NCBI GenBank assembly: GCA_001566965.1 | Contig: LSNW01000013.1 | Coordinates: 1-64,000 of the forward strand | DNA from: Methylothermaceae bacteria B42 | Lineage (GTDB): Bacteria > Pseudomonadota > Gammaproteobacteria > Methylococcales > Methylothermaceae | Reading direction: 5' to 3' | Length of the DNA: 64,000 bases | Shown here: positions 48,212 to 56,949 of the stretch, piece by piece | Numbering within the stretch: the stretch's first letter is position 1 | How the letters are laid out: each line of letters starts with the position of its first letter | Position numbers and translations under genes: made by a program | Notes under the pieces: model-generated | The model's input: the letters and a program-made list of their open reading frames with translations, nothing else | Databases searched by the model: none | Told to the model about the DNA's origin: nothing

Positions 48212-49291
48212 TTAAAATTCCTCGTACATTCTACCGGGGTTGAATATCCCATGAGGATCAAAGGACGCTTTCAAAGTCCGGTGGAGACGTGCCAAGGCCG
48301 GCGGCAATGGCTGAAAAATCCGGTGGCGCGGGCTTTGGGTTCGGAATAACGTCGCGTGTCCGCCCACCTGCGCGGCATAGTCAAATAGCTGCTCGGCAGA
48401 CGCATGACTACGCAACCACCGTTGGGCGCCCCCCCAATCCAATAGCCACTCCCCGTCAAAGTCCAGCACGGGCGTGCTGGGAGCCTGGGACAAACGCCAT
48501 AGATTAGCTGTTCCTTCTGTAAAGAAAGGTAACCGCTGCTCCCGAAGATCTTGCCAAAAACATTCCCCCTCTTCCCATGCCTCACCCTCAATCGTTTCAA
48601 TGGCGGCAGCCACCGCATTTTCTGTCCCCGCCACGCGAACATAAAGAAAGGGCTCCTGGTAACACAGTCCGCTTAGGGGCAAAGACCGGCTCATCAACGT
48701 TGCCATGGATTCCAAGGCCGACGACGATGACATTTCGCGCCTGACCGTCACCTCCAAAGCAGGCCTGGGCAGCACTTTCAAGGAAATTTCAAGTAGCACC
48801 CCCATTGTCCCCAAAGACCCCGCCAATAACCGGGACAAATCGAACCCGGCAACGTTTTTCATTACTCGGCCGCCGAAAGCAAGCACTTCGCCCCGGCCCG
48901 TGACCATCTTCACCCCCAAGACAAAATCCCGCACCGCGCCGGTAAACGGCCTTCTAGGCCCAGACAACCCCGACGCCACCGCGCCACCCAAAGTGGCGGC
49001 ACCAAAATGCGGCGGCTCGAAAGGCAGCATTTGCCCCTCATCGGCCAGCAGCGACTCCAGTTCCGCCAGTGGCGTGCCACAACGGGCGGTCAAAACCAGT
49101 TCCCCAGGTTCATATTCGATAATCCCCTGGTGACCTGATACCGGCAATGGTTCTCCCACAGGCTCGCGTCCGTAGAAAGACTTGCTACCACCGCTCACAA
49201 TATTGAGCGTCTGGCGCCGGGTGATTGCCTCGGAGACTCGCGCCTGGATTTCCTGGGTCAAATCCGTAGCTTTAAGATTGTTTTCTTTCAT
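48212..49291 (-). CDS. glcE: Glycolate oxidase FAD-binding subunit GlcE
   Basis: GlcE (359 residues) is the second flavin-type subunit, smaller than GlcD. FAD-linked oxidase motifs are visible: VSGGSKSFYGREP, FGAATLGGAVASGLSGPRR, GRVMKNVAGFDLSRLLAGSLG and the terminal LKASFDPHGIFNPGRMYEEF region. It is separated from glcD by 309 bases that contain the structured repeat copy B, and is adjacent to glcF. Confidence 0.96.
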   Translation of the reverse strand: MKENNLKATDLTQEIQARVSEAITRRQTLNIVSGGSKSFYGREPVGEPLPVSGHQGIIEYEPGELVLTARCGTPLAELESLLADEGQMLPFEPPHFGAATLGGAVASGLSGPRRPFTGAVRDFVLGVKMVTGRGEVLAFGGRVMKNVAGFDLSRLLAGSLGTMGVLLEISLKVLPRPALEVTVRREMSSSSALESMATLMSRSLPLSGLCYQEPFLYVRVAGTENAVAAAIETIEGEAWEEGECFWQDLREQRLPFFTEGTANLWRLSQAPSTPVLDFDGEWLLDWGGAQRWLRSHASAEQLFDYAAQVGGHATLFRTQSPRHRIFQPLPPALARLHRTLKASFDPHGIFNPGRMYEEF

Positions 49292-49600
49292 TGTGGCTCA
49301 CGGACATTGGCATTAAAACCTCAATAAATTTTTGACACACCAAATACTTGTTTCCAAACTTCAAACCACCTAGGTATTCCGGTTCGCCATCATGCCCCCA
49401 ACGGCGAGCCGAACCGAAAGTCCAGTGGACTTTCGCAAGTCGGGAGAGCGCCCGGATAGCGATATCCGGGCGGGGCTTTCACGCAAAACAGGACAGTATC
49501 GCGTGAAAGGTTTACGGCGCCCCGCGGATAGCGGGCCGGAACGCCGAACCTTACCGGCATAGACATGCTACGTCGCGCATTCTTTCTCTTAGAAGTAAAC
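49292..49600 (-). other. 309-base gap inside the glc operon
   Basis: Between glcE and glcD there is no credible gene. The gap holds the structured repeat (49401-49515), followed by another GC-rich stem (near 49513-49546, CCCGC/GCGGG within GGCG/CGCC). The rest is AT-richer and featureless to me. If glcD and glcE are co-transcribed, the antisense of the element would lie in the message. Confidence 0.7.
49401..49515 (+). ncRNA. Structured repeat element, copy B (HEARO/omega-RNA-like candidate)
   Basis: The copy begins GGCGAGCCGAACCGAAAG. Hairpins: GAAAGTCC/GGACTTTC (49416-49423 and 49427-49434, loop AGT), enclosed by CCGA/TCGG; CGCCCGGAT/ATCCGGGCG (49449-49457 and 49464-49472); CTTTCACGC/GCGTGAAAG (49476-49484 and 49501-49509) with a 16-base loop containing ACAGGA. 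GTTTACGGCG follows. Compared with copy A, the last stem carries two compensatory pair changes. No nuclease gene lies nearby. Confidence 0.5.
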
Positions 49601-51097
49601 TTAGAATCTCTCCAACTCTGGATGCAGTAACTGCCCTTTATGTACGTGCATGGCGCCAAACTCGGCACAACGGGCCAACGTTGGCACCGCTTTACCGGGG
49701 TTCAACAAACCCTTGGGATCAAAGGCTTTTTTCACCGCTTGAAATTGGTGTAACTCTCCGACACCAAACTGGATGCACATTTGATTGATCTTCTCAATCC
49801 CCACCCCATGCTCACCGGTAATCGTGCCTCCGACCTGGATACATAACTCTAGAATTTCCGCGCCTAGTTGTTCGGTGCTTTCCAGTGCGCCGGGCAAGCT
49901 GCCATCGTAGATAATCAAGGGGTGCAGATTACCATCCCCGGCATGAAAAACATTGGCCACTTTCAGTTGATATTTTTCCGACAACCTGGCAATGCCTGCC
50001 AATACTTCGGCCAAGCGGTGGCGGGGAATGGTGCCGTCCATGCAGTAATAATCGGGGGTAATTTTACCCATGGCCGGAAAAGCCGCCTTGCGGCCCGCCC
50101 AAAAACGGCGGCGTTCTTCTGCGTCCCGGGACACTCTGACTTCAAAAGCGCCGGCTTGTTCCAGTACCCCCTTGGCCATTATCACCTCATCTTCCACTTG
50201 CGCAGCCGGGCCATCTACTTCGCACAGTAAAATGGCTTCCGCTTCCAGTGGGTAGCCCACCTGCATGAAATCCTCCACCGCATGAATGGCAAAGCGGTCC
50301 ATCATTTCCAATCCGGCTGGCACCAGACCCGCTCGGATGATTGCTGCTACCGCATCCGCAGCCCTGCCAATATCATCGAAAGCCGCTAACAAGACCCTGG
50401 CTGACTCCGGGACGGGGAGTAATTTGACGGTGATCTCCGTCACCACCCCCAACATGCCCTCAGAACCTGTCATCAACGCCAGCAAATCCAGACCAGGACC
50501 CTCCAGGCCAGCCCCGCCCACGACCACTTCCTCCCCTTCAATAGTCAGGAATTTGAGGCGCTGGATATTATGCACTGTTAACCCGTACTTGAGGCAATGC
50601 ACGCCACCGGCATTTTCCGCCACGTTGCCGCCAATGCTGCAGGCAATTTGCGAGGATGGGTCAGGGGCGTAATACAGTCCAAATTCCGCCGCCGCCTGGC
50701 TGATTGATGCATTGGTCACGCCAGGTTCTACCCTTGCGGTTCGATTCTCAGGGTCAATTTCCAAAATCCGGTTCAGGCGCGCCAGGCTCAGCAAGACGCC
50801 ATTGTCCAACGGCAGCGCCCCGCCGGAAAGACCAGTACCTGCTCCCCGGGCCACCACCGGCACACCGCGCGTGTGACACTCGATCAACACCGAACGCACT
50901 TGTGCTTCGGTTTCCGGCAATGCCACCAGCCAGGGGACTTGTTGATAGGCGTACAGCCCATCACATTCATAAGGGCGCAGTTCGCTTTCTTCCCATAACA
51001 ATCCCTCCGCGGGCAGGTGAGGTTGCAGTGCGCGAATCATGGTTTCGCGGGGCACCTGATGATGGATTCGTTCCGAGGGATGAAATTGAAATGTCAT
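49601..51097 (-). CDS. glcD: Glycolate oxidase subunit GlcD
   Basis: GlcD (498 residues) is the main FAD subunit oxidising glycolate to glyoxylate. The FAD motif is VPVVARGAGTGLSGGALP, followed by PDPSSQIACSIGGNVAENAGG, and the C-terminal region has NVFHAGDGNLHPLIIYD and GTITGEHGVGIEK. It overlaps the rhomboid gene by 4 bases, so the DUF2232 gene, the rhomboid gene and glcD are coupled. Confidence 0.97.
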   Translation of the reverse strand: MTFQFHPSERIHHQVPRETMIRALQPHLPAEGLLWEESELRPYECDGLYAYQQVPWLVALPETEAQVRSVLIECHTRGVPVVARGAGTGLSGGALPLDNGVLLSLARLNRILEIDPENRTARVEPGVTNASISQAAAEFGLYYAPDPSSQIACSIGGNVAENAGGVHCLKYGLTVHNIQRLKFLTIEGEEVVVGGAGLEGPGLDLLALMTGSEGMLGVVTEITVKLLPVPESARVLLAAFDDIGRAADAVAAIIRAGLVPAGLEMMDRFAIHAVEDFMQVGYPLEAEAILLCEVDGPAAQVEDEVIMAKGVLEQAGAFEVRVSRDAEERRRFWAGRKAAFPAMGKITPDYYCMDGTIPRHRLAEVLAGIARLSEKYQLKVANVFHAGDGNLHPLIIYDGSLPGALESTEQLGAEILELCIQVGGTITGEHGVGIEKINQMCIQFGVGELHQFQAVKKAFDPKGLLNPGKAVPTLARCAEFGAMHVHKGQLLHPELERF

Positions 51098-51789
51098 GAA
51101 GCGTCACGTGCGTCGACAGGTGGGTGAATCACAAACAGGCGAAACAGAATAAAACCCGCGGCAAAGCCCCCCAGATGCCCCCACCAGGCGATATCAGAAA
51201 ATGCCTCGCGGGTTGCCAGCGCTGTGGTCGCATTATAAGCCTGAATAATGACCCACAACCCCAAAAAAGCGATGGCAGGCACCGGCACAAACAGAGGAAA
51301 CGGAAAAATCCAAATGATAATCCGAGCGTAAGGGTACAGGTAAAAATAGGCCGCCAAAATCCCTGCAATCGCGCCAGAAGCGCCAAGGGCCGGTGTAATG
51401 GAACCCCGGTTGATCCACAGATGGACAAAATTCGCCAGTACGCCGCAAATCAAGAAGAATATCAAGAAACGCCATGGGCCCATGCAGTCTTCCACATTAT
51501 CGCCAAATATCCACAACATCCACAGATTGAAAATCAAATGCAAGCCGCTGCCATGGAGAAATAAATTGGAGACAAAAGGCAAGTAGTTATCACCAGCCAA
51601 ACCAACCCATTGGGCCCATTCAGGCTGGGTATAACGGGCGGGAACCAAACCATAGAGATAGAAAATTTGATAGCGGACGTCATCCGGCAACAACCAGGTA
51701 AAAACAAATACCGTGGCATTGACGCCAATCAGCATCCATGTCATCCACGGCGTGCGGCGGCAAGGAACGGTATCCCGGAAAGGAATCAT
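51094..51789 (-). CDS. Rhomboid family intramembrane serine protease
   Basis: The protein has 231 residues, with the catalytic Ser at about 138 in GASGAIAG and His at about 205 in WWGHLGGFAAG. Six membrane helices and the conserved HGSGLHLIFNLWMLWIFGDNVED segment are present. Rhomboids cut transmembrane substrates; the substrate here is unknown. It overlaps genes on both sides by 4 bases. A second rhomboid with similar N-terminal and catalytic segments is at 61839. Confidence 0.95.
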   Translation of the reverse strand: MIPFRDTVPCRRTPWMTWMLIGVNATVFVFTWLLPDDVRYQIFYLYGLVPARYTQPEWAQWVGLAGDNYLPFVSNLFLHGSGLHLIFNLWMLWIFGDNVEDCMGPWRFLIFFLICGVLANFVHLWINRGSITPALGASGAIAGILAAYFYLYPYARIIIWIFPFPLFVPVPAIAFLGLWVIIQAYNATTALATREAFSDIAWWGHLGGFAAGFILFRLFVIHPPVDARDAS

Positions 51790-52673
51790 GACGGCTTGTC
51801 TGCTTCAATCCTGCGGCGGAAATCGATAAAAGTATCAATGGCCCCCAACAATGCCAACCCCATTACCCCATATTGCGGCATGAACAGCAGCAAACCGTAA
51901 ACCGGAACCATCAAAAATCCTGTCAATCCTTGTTTGACCAGCATGCCATGTAATACCGCCAGGCCCTGGAACAAATAAATCATCATGGCGACCATGAGCA
52001 AATCCACCATTAATATTTTATTAACGGTGCCGGCTAGCCATATCAGCAACACCGCCCCCAAAAGCATGGACCGAGGCAGACGCAACTGGCAAAATTCTTT
52101 CTGAAAGCCGCCTGGATTGTACAAAATCGCTTGCCACCAACGGGCAAGCAACAACGCACTAACCACAGAGGCGGTATAAAGCATTGCCACCAGCCCGTTA
52201 AACAATCGCAGGGTGCCATCGTGCTTGAAGCCTTCCACGGTGGCTCCCTTCACATTGGCCACCGCCTGCTGCAACCATTGCTCCCAAAAGGCCACCACAT
52301 CCCCGGTTAAACTGTGCACCACAGCCACATAGGCCAACATAAAAGCCGCTACCGCTAACAGCGCAAATCCCTGAGAATAAGTCCGGCGCAGCACTTCCGC
52401 CGCAACCATCACGGGCGGCCACAGCACGATAGCCAAGGGAAAAGGAAAACCCGGCCTGGGCGGCAGCGCCATGAAAATCCCCAAGGTAACAACAGCGGCG
52501 GCAATGAAAATAACTATCCCTTCCAGCCATCCGTTGCGAAGCGTCACCAGTGCAATTACCGCGGCGCTGAGTATCACCATCGGTACAAAATACACCCCCG
52601 TAAGCGCAAACAGACTCGCCAGAACCACCGCGCGCCAGCGTGCCCCCATGATAAAAGCCGCGAATTCGTACAC
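51786..52673 (-). CDS. DUF2232-type multi-pass membrane protein
   Basis: This is a hydrophobic protein with about eight membrane helices. The GTG at 52671-52673 has GGAAGGGA upstream and gives VYEFAAFIMGARWRAVVL, similar to where homologues begin; the frame also opens at an ATG at 52763 with a less typical N-terminus. The pattern (PLAIVLWPPVMVAAEVLRRT, FLMVPVYGLLLFMPQYGVMGL) fits the DUF2232/YybS group, whose role is not well known. It starts the minus-strand unit that continues through the rhomboid to glcD. Confidence 0.65.
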   Translation of the reverse strand: MYEFAAFIMGARWRAVVLASLFALTGVYFVPMVILSAAVIALVTLRNGWLEGIVIFIAAAVVTLGIFMALPPRPGFPFPLAIVLWPPVMVAAEVLRRTYSQGFALLAVAAFMLAYVAVVHSLTGDVVAFWEQWLQQAVANVKGATVEGFKHDGTLRLFNGLVAMLYTASVVSALLLARWWQAILYNPGGFQKEFCQLRLPRSMLLGAVLLIWLAGTVNKILMVDLLMVAMMIYLFQGLAVLHGMLVKQGLTGFLMVPVYGLLLFMPQYGVMGLALLGAIDTFIDFRRRIEADKPS

Positions 52674-52815
52674 TCTCTTCTCCCTTCCATCGTTACCAGG
52701 TTTCCAGGGATGATAGGCAATCGCCGCTGGAATCTCAACCGACGAACCCTTGAATCGAAACATGAAATTATGGGATCATTCAATATTTTGCAAATTATTG
52801 AACAAGGTACAATCA

Positions 52816-54000
52816 ATGGCAGGTCGTAATCATCTTTATGTTCCCGGTCCCACCAATACCCCGGACAGCGTGCTCAGCGCCATGCACGTGCCCATGGAAG
52901 ACCATCGGGCCCCGGATTTCCCCAAACTGGTCAAACCCCTACTGGAAGATCTGAAAAAAGTATTCCGCACGGAAACCGGCCAGACTTTCATTTTCCCGGC
53001 TACCGGCACCGCCGGTTGGGAAATCGCCATGAACAACACCCTGTCGCCCGGCGATAAAGTTCTCTCTTACCGTTTCGGCCAATTCAGCCATCTTTGGATT
53101 CAGTCCGCGCAAAGGATGGGGCTGGATGTGGAATATCATGAAGTCCCCTGGGGAGAAGGGGTTCCCCTCGACCATTTGGCCAATCGCCTGAAGGAAGACA
53201 GCAACCATGAAATCAAGGCCCTGCTGATTTGCCATAATGAAACCGCGACCGGCGTGACCAATGATCTGGCCGCCATCCGCAAGGCCCTGGACGAAGCCGG
53301 ACACCCCGCTTTATTCATGACCGACGGTGTCAGCGCCATTGGCAGTATTCCTTTCTTTATGGACGATTGGGGCGTGGACGTCGCCCTGACCGGTTCTCAA
53401 AAAGGATTGATGCTGCCTGCTGGCAATGCTTATTTGTGTTTCAGCCAGAAAGCACTGGAAATGCGCCATAGCGCGAAACTGCCCCGCAGTTTCCTCAACC
53501 TGGAAGATCATATCCAGGCCAACAAAGACGGTTACTTCCCTTACACTCCCAATACCGCCATGCTGCACGGTCTGCGCAAAGTGCTGGACCTGCTGCTGGA
53601 AGAAGGCATGGACAATGTTTACGCCCGCCACCACCGGCTGGCGGAAGGCGTCCGCCGCGCGGTGATTGACGGCTGGGGATTGGAGCTGTGCGCCAAGGAT
53701 CCCAAATGGTACTCGGACACCGTCACCGCCATTGTGGTGCCGGAAGGCTTCGATGCCCGCGATGTGATGCACGTGGCCTATCACCGCTACAACCTGTCCC
53801 TTGGCGCCGGATTGACCGAAGTTGCCGGCAAGGTGTTCCGTATCGGTCACTTGGGCGACTTGAACGAACTAATGTTGGCCAGCGCGATAGTAGGTTCTGA
53901 AATGGCCATGCGGGATGTAGGCATCGATCTCAAGCCCGGTAGCGGCATTACCGCCGCCATGGAATACTGGCGCGATACCGCCGCGCCGTTACCGGCTTGA
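52816..54000 (+). CDS. sga: Serine-glyoxylate aminotransferase
   Basis: This PLP enzyme converts glyoxylate and serine to glycine and hydroxypyruvate. The 394-residue protein starts at ATG 52816 (MAGRNHLYVPGPTNTPDSVL), matching the family; upstream in-frame codons to 52750 are probably not used. The Schiff-base Lys is at about 196 (LTGSQKGLMLPAGNAY), with FMTDGVSAIGSIPF before it. It is the first gene of sga-hprA-glycerate kinase-psd and is divergent from the unit that ends in glcDEF. Confidence 0.96.
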   Translation: MAGRNHLYVPGPTNTPDSVLSAMHVPMEDHRAPDFPKLVKPLLEDLKKVFRTETGQTFIFPATGTAGWEIAMNNTLSPGDKVLSYRFGQFSHLWIQSAQRMGLDVEYHEVPWGEGVPLDHLANRLKEDSNHEIKALLICHNETATGVTNDLAAIRKALDEAGHPALFMTDGVSAIGSIPFFMDDWGVDVALTGSQKGLMLPAGNAYLCFSQKALEMRHSAKLPRSFLNLEDHIQANKDGYFPYTPNTAMLHGLRKVLDLLLEEGMDNVYARHHRLAEGVRRAVIDGWGLELCAKDPKWYSDTVTAIVVPEGFDARDVMHVAYHRYNLSLGAGLTEVAGKVFRIGHLGDLNELMLASAIVGSEMAMRDVGIDLKPGSGITAAMEYWRDTAAPLPA

Positions 54001-54001
54001 T

Positions 54002-54976
54002 ATGACCACCCGCCCTACCGTCATTCTCACTCGCCGTTGGCCCCCTTCGGTGGAAGCCCAATTACGGCGACGCTATGAGGTTACCCTCAACGAGGATGAC
54101 CATCCCTTTTCCAGCCAGGATTTGCAATCCGCATTACAGCATTATGACGCTGTCTGCCCCACGGTGACCGATTCCATCACTGCCGAAGTTTTGAATACAA
54201 CCCCATTGCGCTGCCGGATTCTGGCCAACTACGGCGTGGGCGTGAATCATATCGACCTGGAAACCGCCGCTGCCAAAGGCATCACCGTTACCAATACACC
54301 TGGCGTTCTGACCGACTGTACCGCCGACATTGCCATCACCCTGCTGCTGATGGCCGCCCGCCGGGCAGGCGAAGGAGAACGGGAGGTACGGGCAGGCCGG
54401 TGGCGCGGCTGGCGGCCCACCCATCTTTTGGGAACCAAAGTTACCGGCAAAACCTTGGGCATCATTGGCATGGGGCGGATTGGCCAGGCGGTGGCCAAGC
54501 GCGCCCGTCACGGTTTTGGCATGAAAATTCTCTATTTCCACCCCCGCCCTGTTGCCGATGAAACGCTTACCGGGCTGGATGCCACTGCCTGCGCCAGTAT
54601 CGATGAACTGCTCCCTCAATGTGATTTCGTTTCCCTCCATTGCCCCGGTGGACAACGCAACTTTCATTTGATTGACGCCCACCGGCTGGCGTTGATGCCA
54701 TCCCATGCCTTTTTAATCAATACCGCCCGGGGGGATGTGGTGGATACCGAGGCGTTGATTCAAGGACTCAAGGAGGCTGCTATTCGAGGCGCCGGCCTGG
54801 ATGTTTACGAAAACGAACCACAAATCGATCCCCGCTTACTTGCATTGGACAATGTCGTCCTGTTACCTCATCTTGGCAGCGCTACCGAAGAAACCCGGGA
54901 AGCGATGGGCCTTAGGGTGTTGACTAATCTGGATGCCTTTTTCTCAGGCCAAACCCCGCCAGACATAGTAGCTTGA
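54002..54976 (+). CDS. hprA: Hydroxypyruvate/glyoxylate reductase (D-2-hydroxyacid dehydrogenase)
   Basis: The enzyme (324 residues) reduces hydroxypyruvate to D-glycerate with NAD(P)H. NAD-binding GMGRIGQAVAKRARHGFG is at about 158-175. Catalytic residues appear in INTARGDVVDTEAL (Arg), GLDVYENEP (Glu) and VLLPHLGSATEETREAM (His). Its ATG lies one base after the sga stop. Together with sga and the kinase it completes serine-linked glyoxylate conversion. Confidence 0.95.
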   Translation: MTTRPTVILTRRWPPSVEAQLRRRYEVTLNEDDHPFSSQDLQSALQHYDAVCPTVTDSITAEVLNTTPLRCRILANYGVGVNHIDLETAAAKGITVTNTPGVLTDCTADIAITLLLMAARRAGEGEREVRAGRWRGWRPTHLLGTKVTGKTLGIIGMGRIGQAVAKRARHGFGMKILYFHPRPVADETLTGLDATACASIDELLPQCDFVSLHCPGGQRNFHLIDAHRLALMPSHAFLINTARGDVVDTEALIQGLKEAAIRGAGLDVYENEPQIDPRLLALDNVVLLPHLGSATEETREAMGLRVLTNLDAFFSGQTPPDIVA

Positions 54977-54980
54977 CACG

Positions 54981-55946
54981 ATGTGGCCTGCCCAACACCT
55001 GCCCCTGCCACCCGATCAGCTGCAATCCCTGGCTGAGAAGGTACAGCCTGCGTTTTCAGCCAAATGCCGGTCATTAAAGCTCGACACCGACCTCAGCCCT
55101 CTTTTACCCTCTGTCTATCTTCCCTTGGCAGCCTGGGTAAATCGGCAAAAATCAGACAGCCCTTTGGTCTTGGGCATCAACGGCGCTCAAGGTTCTGGAA
55201 AGTCCACCTTGGCGGCCCTGTTGCAAACCATTTTGGCCGACGGGTTTCAGCAGCGAGTGGCGGGCTTTTCCGTTGACGATATTTACAAAACCCGGGCGCA
55301 GCGGGAACAACTGGCCAAAACCGTTCATCCCCTGCTTATTACCCGGGGCGTCCCCGGCACTCACGATGTGGCGCTGGGTATCCGCACCATCGAAGCACTC
55401 AAACAAGCCCGGCCAACCGATGAAATCCCCATCCCCGCCTTCGATAAAGCCATCGACGACCGCAAACCCGTGGAAGAATGGCCGATCTGGAAGGGACCTG
55501 TGGATATCATTTTGTTTGAAGGTTGGTGCGTCGGCGCCAGACCCCAGCCAGAGGCCATGCTCGCCGACCCTGTCAACGAACTGGAGGCCAGGGAGGATCC
55601 GGACGGCACATGGCGCCGCTATGTCAATGACCAACTCAAAGGCCCTTACCAAGCCTTGTTCGCCCTGCTCGACCGCCTGATCATGCTCAAAGTACCTGAC
55701 ATGGCGGCGGTGTTCCGCTGGCGGCTGGAACAAGAACGAAAACTGGCTGAACTTTACCGCCACAATCCCGGCCAAAGGCTTAAATTAATGAACGAGAACC
55801 AACTCCGCCGGTTCATCCAACACTACGAAAGACTCACCCGTTGGATGTTGGAGGACTTACCCTCCCACGCCGACATCGTTTTGCATTTAAATCACGCGCA
55901 TCAAATCCACCAAATCCAAGTCAATACGCCACCATGCCAACCCTGA
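54981..55946 (+). CDS. D-glycerate 3-kinase (GLYK/YggC type)
   Basis: This is a P-loop kinase of 321 residues: LGINGAQGSGKSTLAALLQT (Walker A), then FSVDDIYKTRAQREQLAKT, RGVPGTHDV, PAFDKAIDDR and FEGWCVGA. These boxes match the plant-type D-glycerate 3-kinase family, which gives 3-phosphoglycerate, rather than the glycerate 2-kinase (GckA) of the methylotroph serine cycle. The choice is based on fold and motifs, not on a test. It starts 4 bases after hprA and overlaps psd by 13 bases. Confidence 0.88.
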   Translation: MWPAQHLPLPPDQLQSLAEKVQPAFSAKCRSLKLDTDLSPLLPSVYLPLAAWVNRQKSDSPLVLGINGAQGSGKSTLAALLQTILADGFQQRVAGFSVDDIYKTRAQREQLAKTVHPLLITRGVPGTHDVALGIRTIEALKQARPTDEIPIPAFDKAIDDRKPVEEWPIWKGPVDIILFEGWCVGARPQPEAMLADPVNELEAREDPDGTWRRYVNDQLKGPYQALFALLDRLIMLKVPDMAAVFRWRLEQERKLAELYRHNPGQRLKLMNENQLRRFIQHYERLTRWMLEDLPSHADIVLHLNHAHQIHQIQVNTPPCQP

Positions 55947-56797
55947 AACAAGTTCTGTTCGCTTCAATCCAATATCCCTTGCCCCATCACGCCCTGTCGC
56001 GCTCGATGGGCAGGCTCACCCATTGCCGCATCCCCTGGGTCAAAAACCTGCTGATCAAAGGGTTTGTGTGGCTGTATGACATAAACCTGGACGAAGCCAT
56101 TAGTGCCGATCCTAACGATTATGCCTGTTTTAACGACTTTTTTACCCGCGGGCTAAGACCGCAGGCACGCCCCCTTTGCAACGAACCCGATAAAATTGTG
56201 AGCCCCGCCGACGGGTTCATCAGCCAACTGGGCAACTTGACCGGTCAATGGCTGATTCAGGCCAAAGGCAAGGACTTTTCCTGCCAGGCACTATTGGGAG
56301 GAGACGCCGCCGTATCCCGCCCTTTCGAAGACGGTGAATTTGCCACCATTTACCTTTCCCCCCGCGACTATCACCGGCTCCACATGCCAGTGGATGGCAC
56401 CTTGAAAACCATGATCCATATTCCAGGACGCCTGTTCAGTGTCAATCAAGCCACTACCAACGTGGTGGATGGATTGTTCGCCCGTAATGAACGGGTCGTT
56501 TGTGTGTTCGATACGCAAGCCGGACCCATGGCGCTGGTGTTGGTGGGAGCCTTGTTTGTCGCCAGCATTGAAACCGTGTGGCACGGCGTCGTCACCCCAC
56601 CCTCTGGCCATGAAGTCCGGCGCTGGCATTACGAAGGGCAAAACATTCAACTCCGCCGTGGCGAAGAAATGGGCAGATTTAACATGGGCTCCACCATTAT
56701 CGTGCTGTTTGGCAAAGAAGCGGTGCAATGGCTGGATTTTAAGCCGGGGCAAGCCATTCAAATGGGACAGCCTATCGGCAGTCTTATAATGAGCTGA
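55934..56797 (+). CDS. psd: Phosphatidylserine decarboxylase
   Basis: The enzyme forms phosphatidylethanolamine and cleaves itself to make a pyruvoyl cofactor. The 287-residue protein starts at ATG 55934 (MPTLKQVLFASIQYPLPHHALSR), consistent with the family. The self-cleavage motif is MGST at about 251-254, where LGST is the commonest form, so Gly252-Ser253 is intact. SPADG and LSPRDYHRLHMP are also present. It overlaps the kinase, an unusual partner for psd. Confidence 0.96.
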   Translation: MPTLKQVLFASIQYPLPHHALSRSMGRLTHCRIPWVKNLLIKGFVWLYDINLDEAISADPNDYACFNDFFTRGLRPQARPLCNEPDKIVSPADGFISQLGNLTGQWLIQAKGKDFSCQALLGGDAAVSRPFEDGEFATIYLSPRDYHRLHMPVDGTLKTMIHIPGRLFSVNQATTNVVDGLFARNERVVCVFDTQAGPMALVLVGALFVASIETVWHGVVTPPSGHEVRRWHYEGQNIQLRRGEEMGRFNMGSTIIVLFGKEAVQWLDFKPGQAIQMGQPIGSLIMS

Positions 56798-56949
56798 CAA
56801 GAACCGGTTCACTTCCCTTCCTGACTGTCAAATAGATTCTAAATTTTGACCCAAAACAAGATTAGGGTGAAAAAGCCTGACTGACTTATCTAATAGTTGC
56901 TAAAATCTCACAAATTGTGGTTTGTAGTAACAATTTTTTAGAGGTTTGA

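Noticed and set aside
49476-49509. Reading the CTTTCACGC/GCGTGAAAG stem as a terminator
   Set aside because: No T run follows on either strand and the stem has a 16-base conserved loop, which fits an RNA element better than a terminator.
49390-49668. 92-codon minus-strand frame through structured element copy B
   Set aside because: It follows the palindromic repeat and has no counterpart at copy A of similar length and sequence.
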